Source: Nitrospirillum iridis (GTDB taxonomy: Bacteria > Pseudomonadota > Alphaproteobacteria > Azospirillales > Azospirillaceae). Taken from it: a DNA stretch of 64,000 nt. Both the position numbers and the translations under genes were made by a program. The DNA lies in assembly GCF_014205765.1 (NCBI RefSeq), contig NZ_JACIIZ010000020.1, positions 1-64,000 on the forward strand, written 5' to 3'. Positions 43,826 through 51,248 of the stretch are shown one piece after another. A model generated the notes under the pieces. That model saw only the letters and a program-made list of their open reading frames with translations, ran no database searches and had not been told where the DNA came from. Each line of letters opens with the position of its first letter. Positions within the stretch are counted from its first letter, which is position 1.

Positions 43826-44021
43826 AGACGTTGGGGCGGGCTGTGGTTCCGGCTGTGGACAGTCCGCCCCTCACCCGCATGGTCATCAGCGCCGCCGTCG
43901 GCGGGAATGCCCTCATGTCCCGTCGATAAGGGATCTTATCGACAAGGAACGCCTTCATTGAGCAAGAAGGCGAGGCGGCTTTCGGCGCAAATTATCCTCC
44001 AACCGGGCAAAGGAGGATCCC

Positions 44022-45374
44022 ATGAAACAAGCATGGCTGGCGGTGGTCGCTTTCGTGGCCCTGGGCGATGTTGCCCAAGGCGGTGCCGCGCCGGCGGATC
44101 TCACGCCCTTTCCCAGCGCCTTCCATACCCAGAATATAACGGCCAACGGCACGACCATTCATGTGCGTGTCGGTGGCGACGGCCCGGCGGTGGTGCTGGT
44201 GCACGGGTTCGCGGACACCGGCGACATGTGGGCGCCGTTGGCGGCGGAGCTGATGCGCGACCATATGGTGATAGCGCCTGACCTGCGGGGCATGGGCCTG
44301 TCCGCCGTCGCGACGGACGGCTACACCAAGAAGAATCAGGCCGAGGACATCGCCGGTGTCTTGGACGCGCTGCATGTGCGCCAGGCGGATGTGATTGGCC
44401 ACGACATCGGCAACATGGTCGCCTTCGCGTTCGCCGAAGCGCACCCCGACCGCACGACCCGCCTGGTGATGATGGATGCGCCCGTGCCGGGCGTCGGGCC
44501 CTGGGATGATATCCTGAAAAGCCCGCTGCTCTGGCATTTCCGCTTCGGTGGCCCGGATATGGAGCGCCTGGTCGCGGGGCGGGAGCGCATCTATCTCGAC
44601 CGGTTCTGGAACGACTTCTCCGCCGATCCCTCGCATTTTCCGGAAGCGGCGCGCCGCCACTACGCCACGCTCTACGCCGCACCCGGCCGGATGCACGCGG
44701 GCTTCCTGCAATTCGCGGCGTTCGATCAGGATGTGATCGACAACCGCGCCTCCGTGGCGCGCGGACGCCTGCTAATGCCAGTGCTGGCCATCGGCGGCGA
44801 CCATTCGCTGGGGGCCGCCATGGCCCACATCCTGCGCTTCGCCGCCGACGACGTGCATCAGGTCGTGATCGCCAATTCCGGCCACTGGCTGATGGAAGAA
44901 CAGCCCGGGCCCACCATCGCGGCGATCCGCGCCTTCCTGGGCACCGGGTCGGTCCCGACCTTGCCGCCAACACGCCTCAGCGCCGCCCAGGTCGACGCGC
45001 TGGGCCGTGCCAACGGGGCCGCCGGCACATCGGAACTGACCGGCGTGCAAACGACCGTGCTATCCGGCGACCCCAATGCGGCGGGGCCCTACGCGTTCGA
45101 GATCCGCGTGCCCGCCCACACACGCATCGCCGCGCACACGCACCGCGACAACCGCAACGCCATCGTCGTCTCCGGCGAGTGGCATTTCGGCTATGGCCCC
45201 GCCGCCAGCGACGCGGCGACCGAGACGCTGGGTCCGGGTGGCTTCTACACCGAACCTGCGGGCATGGCGCACTTCGCCTACACAGGCGACGCGCCGGCCG
45301 TCGTCTACATCACCGGCCAGGGGCCAAGCGACACCCAATACATCAGCACCACCGACGATCCGTCCCGGCACTGA
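44022..45374 (+). CDS. Exported alpha/beta hydrolase (epoxide-hydrolase type) fused to a cupin domain
   Basis: A signal peptide (WLAVVAFVALGDVAQGGAA) leads into an alpha/beta hydrolase. VVLVHGFADTGDMWAPL is the oxyanion strand, VIGHDIGNMVAFAFA has Asp in the nucleophile position as in epoxide hydrolases and dehalogenases, and SGHWLMEEQPG has the catalytic His. Residues about 330-450 form a separate cupin barrel with PAHTRIAAHTHRDNRNAIVVSG (metal-binding His pair), GPGGFYTEPAGMAHFAYT and VVYITGQGPSDTQYI. The cupin half resembles stand-alone cupins. Fusion of the two in one exported protein is unusual; the frame is continuous. Substrate unknown. Confidence 0.85.
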   Translation: MKQAWLAVVAFVALGDVAQGGAAPADLTPFPSAFHTQNITANGTTIHVRVGGDGPAVVLVHGFADTGDMWAPLAAELMRDHMVIAPDLRGMGLSAVATDGYTKKNQAEDIAGVLDALHVRQADVIGHDIGNMVAFAFAEAHPDRTTRLVMMDAPVPGVGPWDDILKSPLLWHFRFGGPDMERLVAGRERIYLDRFWNDFSADPSHFPEAARRHYATLYAAPGRMHAGFLQFAAFDQDVIDNRASVARGRLLMPVLAIGGDHSLGAAMAHILRFAADDVHQVVIANSGHWLMEEQPGPTIAAIRAFLGTGSVPTLPPTRLSAAQVDALGRANGAAGTSELTGVQTTVLSGDPNAAGPYAFEIRVPAHTRIAAHTHRDNRNAIVVSGEWHFGYGPAASDAATETLGPGGFYTEPAGMAHFAYTGDAPAVVYITGQGPSDTQYISTTDDPSRH

Positions 45375-45392
45375 CAGGAAAATCATTCCAGG

Positions 45393-46181
<789 letters not shown>

Positions 46182-46182
46182 G

Positions 46183-47022
46183 TCAGGGCTTCCACCGCAG
46201 GAGGCGGTCGCGCAACGCCACGAAGCCCATGTCGACCAAGCCGTAGAACAGGGCCATGGTGGCCATGTAGACGATGACGATATCGGTCGCCAGCAGGGAA
46301 CTGGCCTGCATCATGCGCTGGCCCAGGCCAGGCACGCCGAACAACTCCGCCGCCACCACCGACATCCACGCCTGGCCCAGGCCGGTGCGCAGGCCCGCCA
46401 GGATGGTGCCCGACGCCGCCGGCAGCACGATCTTGAACAGCTTGGCGATGGTGGAGCGGTGGCCGAAGGCATCGGCCAGTTCCAACAGGTCACGGTCCAC
46501 CGCCTGCACGGCGCCCAAGGCGGCGAAGTAATTGATCCAGAAGACGCCCAGCACGATGATGAAGGTGGCGGCCAGGGGCGTCACCCCGAACCAGATGATG
46601 GCGAAGGGCACCCACGCCAGGCCCGGGATGGGCCGCAGCAGGCGCACCACCCAGCTGGTGAGATCCTCCAGCCGGCGGGACATGCCGGTGACGACGCCGG
46701 CGGCGATGCCGCCGACCGAGCCGATGACCAGGCCCCAGGCATAGTGCACCAGGCTGTGCACTATGGCGTCCGTCCACTGGCCGCTGCGCACCTCGGCGAT
46801 GAACGCCTGGGGAATGGCGCTGGGCGGCGGCAGCAGGACGGGGCGCACCAGGCCCAGGCGGGGCACCGCCTCCCACATCGCCAGGAAGGCGATGACGCCC
46901 AGCGCCGCCCACAGGCCGCGATGCCGCTTGGCCGGCCGGGCCAGGAAAACGGACGGGGGTATGCGTTTGCCCGGCGCCGGAAGACCGGCGCCGGGCTGCT
47001 CAAGCGGCGGGGAAGAAGTCAA
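46183..47022 (-). CDS. Sulfonate/nitrate-type ABC importer, permease subunit (SsuC/TauC-like)
   Basis: A 279-residue BPD-type permease with six predicted transmembrane helices and the EAA-type cytoplasmic loop (ELADAFGHRSTIAKLFKIVLP, then ASGTILAGLRTGLGQAW) that contacts the ATPase. It starts 10 bp after the binding-protein gene, so the three form one operon. The N-terminal 30 residues are a Pro/Gly-rich cytoplasmic tail. Confidence 0.92.
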   Translation of the reverse strand: MTSSPPLEQPGAGLPAPGKRIPPSVFLARPAKRHRGLWAALGVIAFLAMWEAVPRLGLVRPVLLPPPSAIPQAFIAEVRSGQWTDAIVHSLVHYAWGLVIGSVGGIAAGVVTGMSRRLEDLTSWVVRLLRPIPGLAWVPFAIIWFGVTPLAATFIIVLGVFWINYFAALGAVQAVDRDLLELADAFGHRSTIAKLFKIVLPAASGTILAGLRTGLGQAWMSVVAAELFGVPGLGQRMMQASSLLATDIVIVYMATMALFYGLVDMGFVALRDRLLRWKP

Positions 47023-47032
47023 ACGACGTCGC

Positions 47033-48061
47033 TCACTTATGAAGTTTTTCGTAGTAGCTGGCGTCGAACAGGGTATCCAGCGGCTCCGCCTTCTTCAAGA
47101 CGCCGGTCTTCAGCTGGAAGTCCTGCAGCACCTTGGTCTTTTCCACGATGCGGCGGGGATCGACCACGAACTGCGAGGCGGGGGAGGTCAGGGCGCGCTG
47201 CATGGTCTTCACATCGACGATGCCACGACCCAGCACCTTTTCCACATCAGCGGCGGCGCGGGCGGGATCCTGATGGATCAGGGTGACGGCCTTGTCGACC
47301 AGTTCCACCAGCTTCTGCACCAGCTCGGGATGGTCCTTGGCCAGGGCGCCGGTAACGCCCAGCACGGTGCCCGGCTGATCCTTGATCATGTCCTTGCCGT
47401 AGGCCAGCACCTTCACCGTGGGCAGACGGTCCTGGATGATGGTCAGGGCCGGCTCGCGCACGGTGGCGGCATCCACCGCGCCCGCCAGCAGCGCCTGCTG
47501 GGTGGCGTCGATGCCCATGGCGACGATCTGCACCGTCGCAGGGTCAACGTGCTCATCCTCCTGCAGCCAGTACTTCAGCACCGTGTCGGGGATGGAGCCC
47601 ACGGGCTGCGTCGCGATCTTCACCGGCCGGCCCAGCTTGGCCGCCAGGCGGGCGATCGCCTCCGCCTTGCTGCCGCCCTTGGCCGCCTCGGCCGCCAGAT
47701 CCGGACCGCCGGCCACCACCAGTTCCTCCACCGCGGTGGAAGCCACGACCTTGACCGTGATGCCCTGGGAGCCCGCGACCATCAGCGGGCCGATGCCGCC
47801 CATGTAGGCCTCCAGCGTGCCGGACGCGAGGCCCAGGATCATGTTGGGGCCGCTGTCGAACTGCGTCAGCTTCAGCTCGAAGCCCGCCTGCTTGTCCCAA
47901 CCTTCCTGGCTGATGATGTAGGCGGGGGCCGCCCCCAGCACGGGGATGTAGCCGATGTGGACCACCGGGTCGGCCGCCTGGGCGCCCTGGGGGGCCGAGA
48001 CCGCCAGCAGGGCGCCGATCAGCGGCAAGGCCGTCAGCAGGGAGGAATAGGCACGACGCAT
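47033..48061 (-). CDS. Sulfonate/nitrate-type ABC importer, periplasmic binding protein (SsuA-like)
   Basis: A 342-residue protein with a signal peptide (LLTALPLIGALLAVSAPQGAQA-A) and the NMT1/SsuA-like fold (VHIGYIPVLGAAPAYIISQEGW, ASGTLEAYMGGIGPLMVAGSQG, VGSIPDTVLKYWL). Relatives bind aliphatic sulfonates, taurine, nitrate or pyrimidines; which one cannot be told here. It is first in the operon, with AAGGGAG before the ATG, a candidate promoter at 48128-48157 and an inverted repeat further upstream. No monooxygenase gene (ssuD or tauD) lies in the window. Confidence 0.9.
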   Translation of the reverse strand: MRRAYSSLLTALPLIGALLAVSAPQGAQAADPVVHIGYIPVLGAAPAYIISQEGWDKQAGFELKLTQFDSGPNMILGLASGTLEAYMGGIGPLMVAGSQGITVKVVASTAVEELVVAGGPDLAAEAAKGGSKAEAIARLAAKLGRPVKIATQPVGSIPDTVLKYWLQEDEHVDPATVQIVAMGIDATQQALLAGAVDAATVREPALTIIQDRLPTVKVLAYGKDMIKDQPGTVLGVTGALAKDHPELVQKLVELVDKAVTLIHQDPARAAADVEKVLGRGIVDVKTMQRALTSPASQFVVDPRRIVEKTKVLQDFQLKTGVLKKAEPLDTLFDASYYEKLHK

Positions 48062-48127
48062 GGGGCAGCTCCCTTGGAAAGTGTGGCCGGCACGGGACGT
48101 TTATTTGTGGGGATTAAGCCGGCCCGC

Positions 48128-48157
48128 ATAGGATCAACGAGAGCGGGCAACTGTCAA
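48128..48157 (-). promoter_or_regulatory. Promoter of the ABC importer operon
   Basis: On the minus strand, TTGACA (48157-48152) and TCCTAT (48133-48128) are separated by 18 bp. The predicted start is about 60 nt before the binding-protein ATG. The perfect -35 box makes this the best sigma-70-type promoter in the region. Confidence 0.6.
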
Positions 48158-48186
48158 TGCCCACGCCTGCGCGGAGGATCCGCGAA

Positions 48187-48212
48187 AATTCAACAGCGCA
48201 ATATGTTGAATT
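48187..48212. promoter_or_regulatory. AATTCAAC-N10-GTTGAATT operator candidate
   Basis: A perfect 8-bp inverted repeat with a 10-bp spacer lies about 30 bp upstream of the importer -35 box, an activator position. The half-site AATTCAAC recurs near 48343. A CysB/Cbl-like LysR protein would fit a sulfur-source importer; this is inference. Confidence 0.45.
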
Positions 48213-48569
48213 GCCGCACCACCGAACGGGAGAAGAGGAATGCCAACCGTCAGGGCCGAAAAAGAAGCCACGCTCCCGCCCTCCCCCACCCCATGCCATG
48301 GACGGGAAAATTCAGGAAATCCGCCGACAATGGCGGGTTCCTCAATTCAACATTAAATATTAGTCATTATTCCTGATATTGACAGTCTTTCCCGTAAATG
48401 ACAGCCTCGGCGTCAAGGAAGGGGCCCCCAGCTCCTTCTGGCCAGCGCCGGGCCCCTTGCCTCAACGGAACAACCGCCCGTTCGTTCCCCGACCAGGCAG
48501 GGGGCCCGGCCACCCGGCCCGCGGCCATTTGACGGAGCAGCTTGCGCCGCGTCACCAACCGCTAAAGCG

Positions 48570-48588
48570 CCACGAAGCCCCTTCGTGG
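48570..48588 (+). promoter_or_regulatory. Hairpin upstream of the Cys-rich peptide
   Basis: CCACGAAG-CCC-CTTCGTGG is a perfect 8-bp stem ending about 15 nt before the peptide's ribosome-binding site (GTGAAGGA). It could terminate upstream transcription or structure the peptide mRNA. Confidence 0.4.
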
Positions 48589-48614
48589 TTCTCCGGAACG
48601 TGAAGGACCAGGCA

Positions 48615-48710
48615 ATGACCAGCACTTCCCCGAACCAGTCCGCTCTTCCCCGCCAGCGCACCATCTCGCGCGGCGGCTGTCCCCTCATGCGCATGGGCTG
48701 CCGCTGTTGA
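48615..48710 (+). CDS. 31-residue Cys-rich peptide (leader peptide or modified-peptide precursor candidate)
   Basis: The ATG follows GAAGGACCAGGCA. The peptide has a Ser/Pro/Gln-rich first half, then RTISRGG, and ends CPLMRMGCRC just before TGA. There are three cysteines in the last ten residues, two of them in the final three codons. Downstream, before the next gene, are three dyads: GACGCG/CGCGTC (48721-48737), CTTGGGCCCAAG (48769-48780) and ACACCCCCG/CGGGGGTGT (48805-48828). Cys codons at the end of a short ORF followed by hairpins fit a cysteine-sensing attenuator. The GG before the Cys-rich tail would also fit a cleaved precursor. Neither is proven. Confidence 0.5.
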   Translation: MTSTSPNQSALPRQRTISRGGCPLMRMGCRC

Positions 48711-48804
48711 CGCTCCGCCGGACGCGCCTGACGCGTCCCGCCGTCATCCGCCGCATCGCTTCGGGCCGCTTGGGCCCAAGCCATAAAACCATCGTGTTGC
48801 GTTC

Positions 48805-48828
48805 ACACCCCCGTAACGGCGGGGGTGT
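48805..48828 (+). promoter_or_regulatory. Strong hairpin just before the 104-aa gene
   Basis: ACACCCCCG-TAACGG-CGGGGGTGT is a perfect 9-bp GC-rich stem ending 14 nt before the ATG at 48843 and next to its AGAGGGG ribosome-binding site. It could gate translation or transcription depending on ribosome progress on the upstream peptide. Confidence 0.5.
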
Positions 48829-48842
48829 AGAGGGGTCACATC

Positions 48843-49157
48843 ATGAGCCAGCAAATTTCCCATCAGGAACATGCCCGGGCGCCCGCGCCCGCCGCTGTCA
48901 TCATCGAAACCGCCCGTCATACGGCGGGACTGGCCGTGCAGGACGGCCGGGACGTGCAGTTCTACGCCTCGCACTCCCTATTCCAGGCATTGGATGGGCA
49001 GCGGTTCCGCAGCGTGCGGGCGTTGGAACGCGCGGTGAGCAGCCTGGAAGCGGCCATCACCGACCAACGCCGGACCCGCGACAGCCGCGGCCAGATCTGG
49101 CGCAGCTGGGAAAGCCCGAGCGTGGACCAAGGCGCGGGTCAGCCCGAAGCGGCCTGA
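48843..49157 (+). CDS. Small unknown protein, 104 aa
   Basis: No family recognised. A flexible Ala/Pro-rich start is followed by a compact region (TAGLAVQDGRDVQFYASHSLF, RFRSVRALERAVSSLEAAI) that looks like a small alpha/beta domain, then a polar tail. The ATG follows AGAGGGGTCACATC. It is preceded by the Cys-rich peptide and hairpins, divergent from the sulfonate-type importer. Its last 19 bp overlap the convergent 71-aa gene. Confidence 0.6.
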   Translation: MSQQISHQEHARAPAPAAVIIETARHTAGLAVQDGRDVQFYASHSLFQALDGQRFRSVRALERAVSSLEAAITDQRRTRDSRGQIWRSWESPSVDQGAGQPEAA

Positions 49158-49354
49158 TCCTTCCCGTCGGCATTCCCGGCGCGGTCCTCGAAATAGGTAT
49201 CCCCGAATTCGGCGATCATCGCCTGGGCCTCGGTCACCAGGGCGCGGACCAGGCGCCGGTCGGGGTGGGTGCACAGCGTCTCGTTCACGGCCTTGCCCAG
49301 CAGGGCCTGGGCCTGGGCCAGCAGCTTCACCGCCAACCGATCCTCGAGTTCCAT
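49139..49354 (-). CDS. Small unknown helical protein, 71 aa
   Basis: Not recognised. The sequence (LEDRLAVKLLAQAQALLGKA, RRLVRALVTEAQAMIAEFGD) is strongly helical with a polar tail, plausible as a small soluble protein. The start at 49354 has a GGGGGTGG-like site upstream. It converges on and overlaps the 104-aa gene by 19 bp at the 3' ends. Confidence 0.5.
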   Translation of the reverse strand: MELEDRLAVKLLAQAQALLGKAVNETLCTHPDRRLVRALVTEAQAMIAEFGDTYFEDRAGNADGKDQAASG

Positions 49355-49500
49355 GGGCCACCCCCTTCAACCTGTCCCGGCGCCTGATGCCCGACGGGGC
49401 GTGCGCCGATCCCTTTCCGATAGCGCATAATCGCCAGCGGCACCAACCCCCGCCGGCGCACACCACCCCATCCCGCGACCACATCCTCAGGAGGAACGTC

Positions 49501-50133
49501 ATGACCTTGCGTCTGGGCGACATCGCCCCCGATTTCCAGGCTGAGACCTCGGAAGGCCCCATCCATTTCCATGAGTGGATCGGCGACGGCTGGGCCGTCC
49601 TGTTCTCCCACCCCCGCGACTTCACGCCGGTGTGCACCACCGAGCTGGGCGCCGTCGCCCGGCTGAAGCCGGAATGGGACAAGCGCGGCGTGAAGCCCAT
49701 CGGCCTGTCGGTGGACCCGGTAGGCAGTCACCGTGAGTGGGGCCGCGACATCGAGGAGACCCAGGGCACCGCCCTGAACTTCCCCCTGATCGCCGACCCC
49801 GACCGGACGGTGGCCAGGCTGTACGACATGATCCACCCCAACCATGACGAGACGCACACCGTGCGCACCGTCTTCGTCATCGACCCCAAGAAGAAGGTCC
49901 GCCTGCTGCTGACCTATCCACAGACCACGGGCCGCAACTTCACCGAGGTGCTGCGGGTGATCGACAGCCTGCAACTGACCGACCGGCACAGCGTCGCCAC
50001 ACCGGCCGACTGGACGACGGGCGATGATGTCATCATCGCCCTGTCGGTATCGGACGAGGCGGCCAAGGCCAAGTTCCCGGATGGCTGGACAGCGCCCAAG
50101 CCCTATCTGCGCATCGTGCCGCAACCCAAGTGA
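49501..50133 (+). CDS. 1-Cys peroxiredoxin (Prx6 type)
   Basis: A 210-residue peroxidase with the peroxidatic cysteine in FSHPRDFTPVCTTELGAVARL and the conserved Arg in HTVRTVFVIDPKKKVR. The C-terminal domain has the Prx6-type ending (GWTAPKPYLRIVPQP) and no resolving Cys in the usual position. It reduces hydrogen peroxide and organic peroxides using a small-molecule or protein thiol. The ATG has an ideal AGGAGGAACGTC site. Monocistronic. Confidence 0.95.
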   Translation: MTLRLGDIAPDFQAETSEGPIHFHEWIGDGWAVLFSHPRDFTPVCTTELGAVARLKPEWDKRGVKPIGLSVDPVGSHREWGRDIEETQGTALNFPLIADPDRTVARLYDMIHPNHDETHTVRTVFVIDPKKKVRLLLTYPQTTGRNFTEVLRVIDSLQLTDRHSVATPADWTTGDDVIIALSVSDEAAKAKFPDGWTAPKPYLRIVPQPK

Positions 50134-50175
50134 CGGGCCGGGGGCGGGGGCCGGGCGACCGGCCCCCCCTTCCGC

Positions 50176-51156
50176 TCAAGCCTCGGCCAGCACCTGGGCA
50201 TAGAACGCCGGATCGACGTTGCCACCCGACAGCACCACGGCGATGGTGCGGCCGGCGGTTTCCACCTTGCCGGCCAACAGCGCCGCCAGCGCCGCCGCCC
50301 CGCCCGGCTCCACCACCAGCTTGAGGTTGCTGGCCGCGAAGCGCATGGCGGCGCGCACCTCGGCCTCATTCACCACCAGGCCGGGGCCCAGCAGCGCCTG
50401 CGCCAGGGGGAAGGTGATGGTGCCCGGATTGGGCGACAGCAGGGCATCGCAGGATGACTTGGCGCCCGCCGCGTTGGACAACCGTTCGCCGGCCACCAGC
50501 GACCGCGCCATGTCATCAAAACCTTCGGGCTCGGTGGTATGCACGCTGGCCTCGGGAAAGGTCCGCTTCAGGCCCAGCGCCGTGCCGGTGGCCAGGCCCC
50601 CGCCGCTGCAATTGACCAGGCAGGCATCCACCGTCAGGCCCAGGGCCGCCGCCTGGCGGCCGATCTCCAGCCCCACGGTGCCCTGCCCCGCGATGATGTG
50701 CACGTCATCGTAGGAGGGCACCAGCACGGCGCCGGTGCGGGCGCACAGCTCCCGCCCAATGGCCTCGCGGTCCTCAGTGAAGCGGTCGTAGAAGACGATC
50801 TCCGCGCCCAGGGCCCGCGTGCCCGCCACCTTGATGGCGGGGGCGTCGGCCGGCATGACGATGGTGGCCTTGGTCCCCACCAGGCGGGCGGCCTCCGCCA
50901 CGCCCTGGGCATGGTTGCCGGACGACCAGGCGACGACACCCCGCGCCCGCTCCTCGGCCGTCAGGCGGCCCAGGCGGTTGTAGGCGCCGCGGAACTTGAA
51001 GGAACCGGTGCGTTGCAGCACCTCCGGCTTCAGCAACACCCGGCCCCCCACCAGGGTATCCAACGCCGCGTTGGTGATCAGCGGCGTCATCACCGCCTTG
51101 CCCGCCAGCAGGTCCGCCGCCGCCTCGACATCCGTGCCCGTCACCGCCATCGCCAT
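50176..51156 (-). CDS. Threonine/serine dehydratase-like PLP enzyme
   Basis: A 326-residue fold-type II enzyme: SFKFRGAYNRLGRL with the PLP lysine, SSGNHAQGVA, and the phosphate-cradle NCSGGGLATGTAL. It lacks a C-terminal regulatory ACT domain, so it is of the catabolic (TdcB-like) or serine-racemase-like type; threonine dehydratase is the usual annotation. The ATG at 51156 follows GGAAGGGAACGGGCC. It lies 93 bp downstream of the last permease of the exporter operon and could be its distal gene, but the gap and unrelated function make an independent unit as likely. Confidence 0.87.
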   Translation of the reverse strand: MAMAVTGTDVEAAADLLAGKAVMTPLITNAALDTLVGGRVLLKPEVLQRTGSFKFRGAYNRLGRLTAEERARGVVAWSSGNHAQGVAEAARLVGTKATIVMPADAPAIKVAGTRALGAEIVFYDRFTEDREAIGRELCARTGAVLVPSYDDVHIIAGQGTVGLEIGRQAAALGLTVDACLVNCSGGGLATGTALGLKRTFPEASVHTTEPEGFDDMARSLVAGERLSNAAGAKSSCDALLSPNPGTITFPLAQALLGPGLVVNEAEVRAAMRFAASNLKLVVEPGGAAALAALLAGKVETAGRTIAVVLSGGNVDPAFYAQVLAEA

Positions 51157-51248
51157 GGCCCGTTCCCTTCCGCTGGAATGTGATGGGTGCAGGCTGGCAC
51201 TACCCGGCATCGCGGCGCAAGCGCATGCCCCGGCATGGCGCCCATACG

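Larger units (their letters stand above)
48062..48614. other. Divergent regulatory region of the ABC importer and the Cys-rich peptide
   Basis: The 553 bp hold no convincing gene. They contain the importer promoter (48128-48157) and an AATTCAAC/GTTGAATT dyad (48187-48212), with a further AATTCAAC half-copy near 48343. An AT-rich block lies at 48341-48382 and a hairpin at 48570-48588 just before the small peptide. The AT-rich parts and repeated half-sites suggest a LysR-type regulator binding between the divergent units. Confidence 0.5.

Noticed and set aside
50176-51156. Threonine dehydratase-like gene as the distal member of the exporter operon.
   Set aside because: The gap is 93 bp with only a weak 6-bp hairpin and the function is unrelated; the link cannot be supported from sequence alone.
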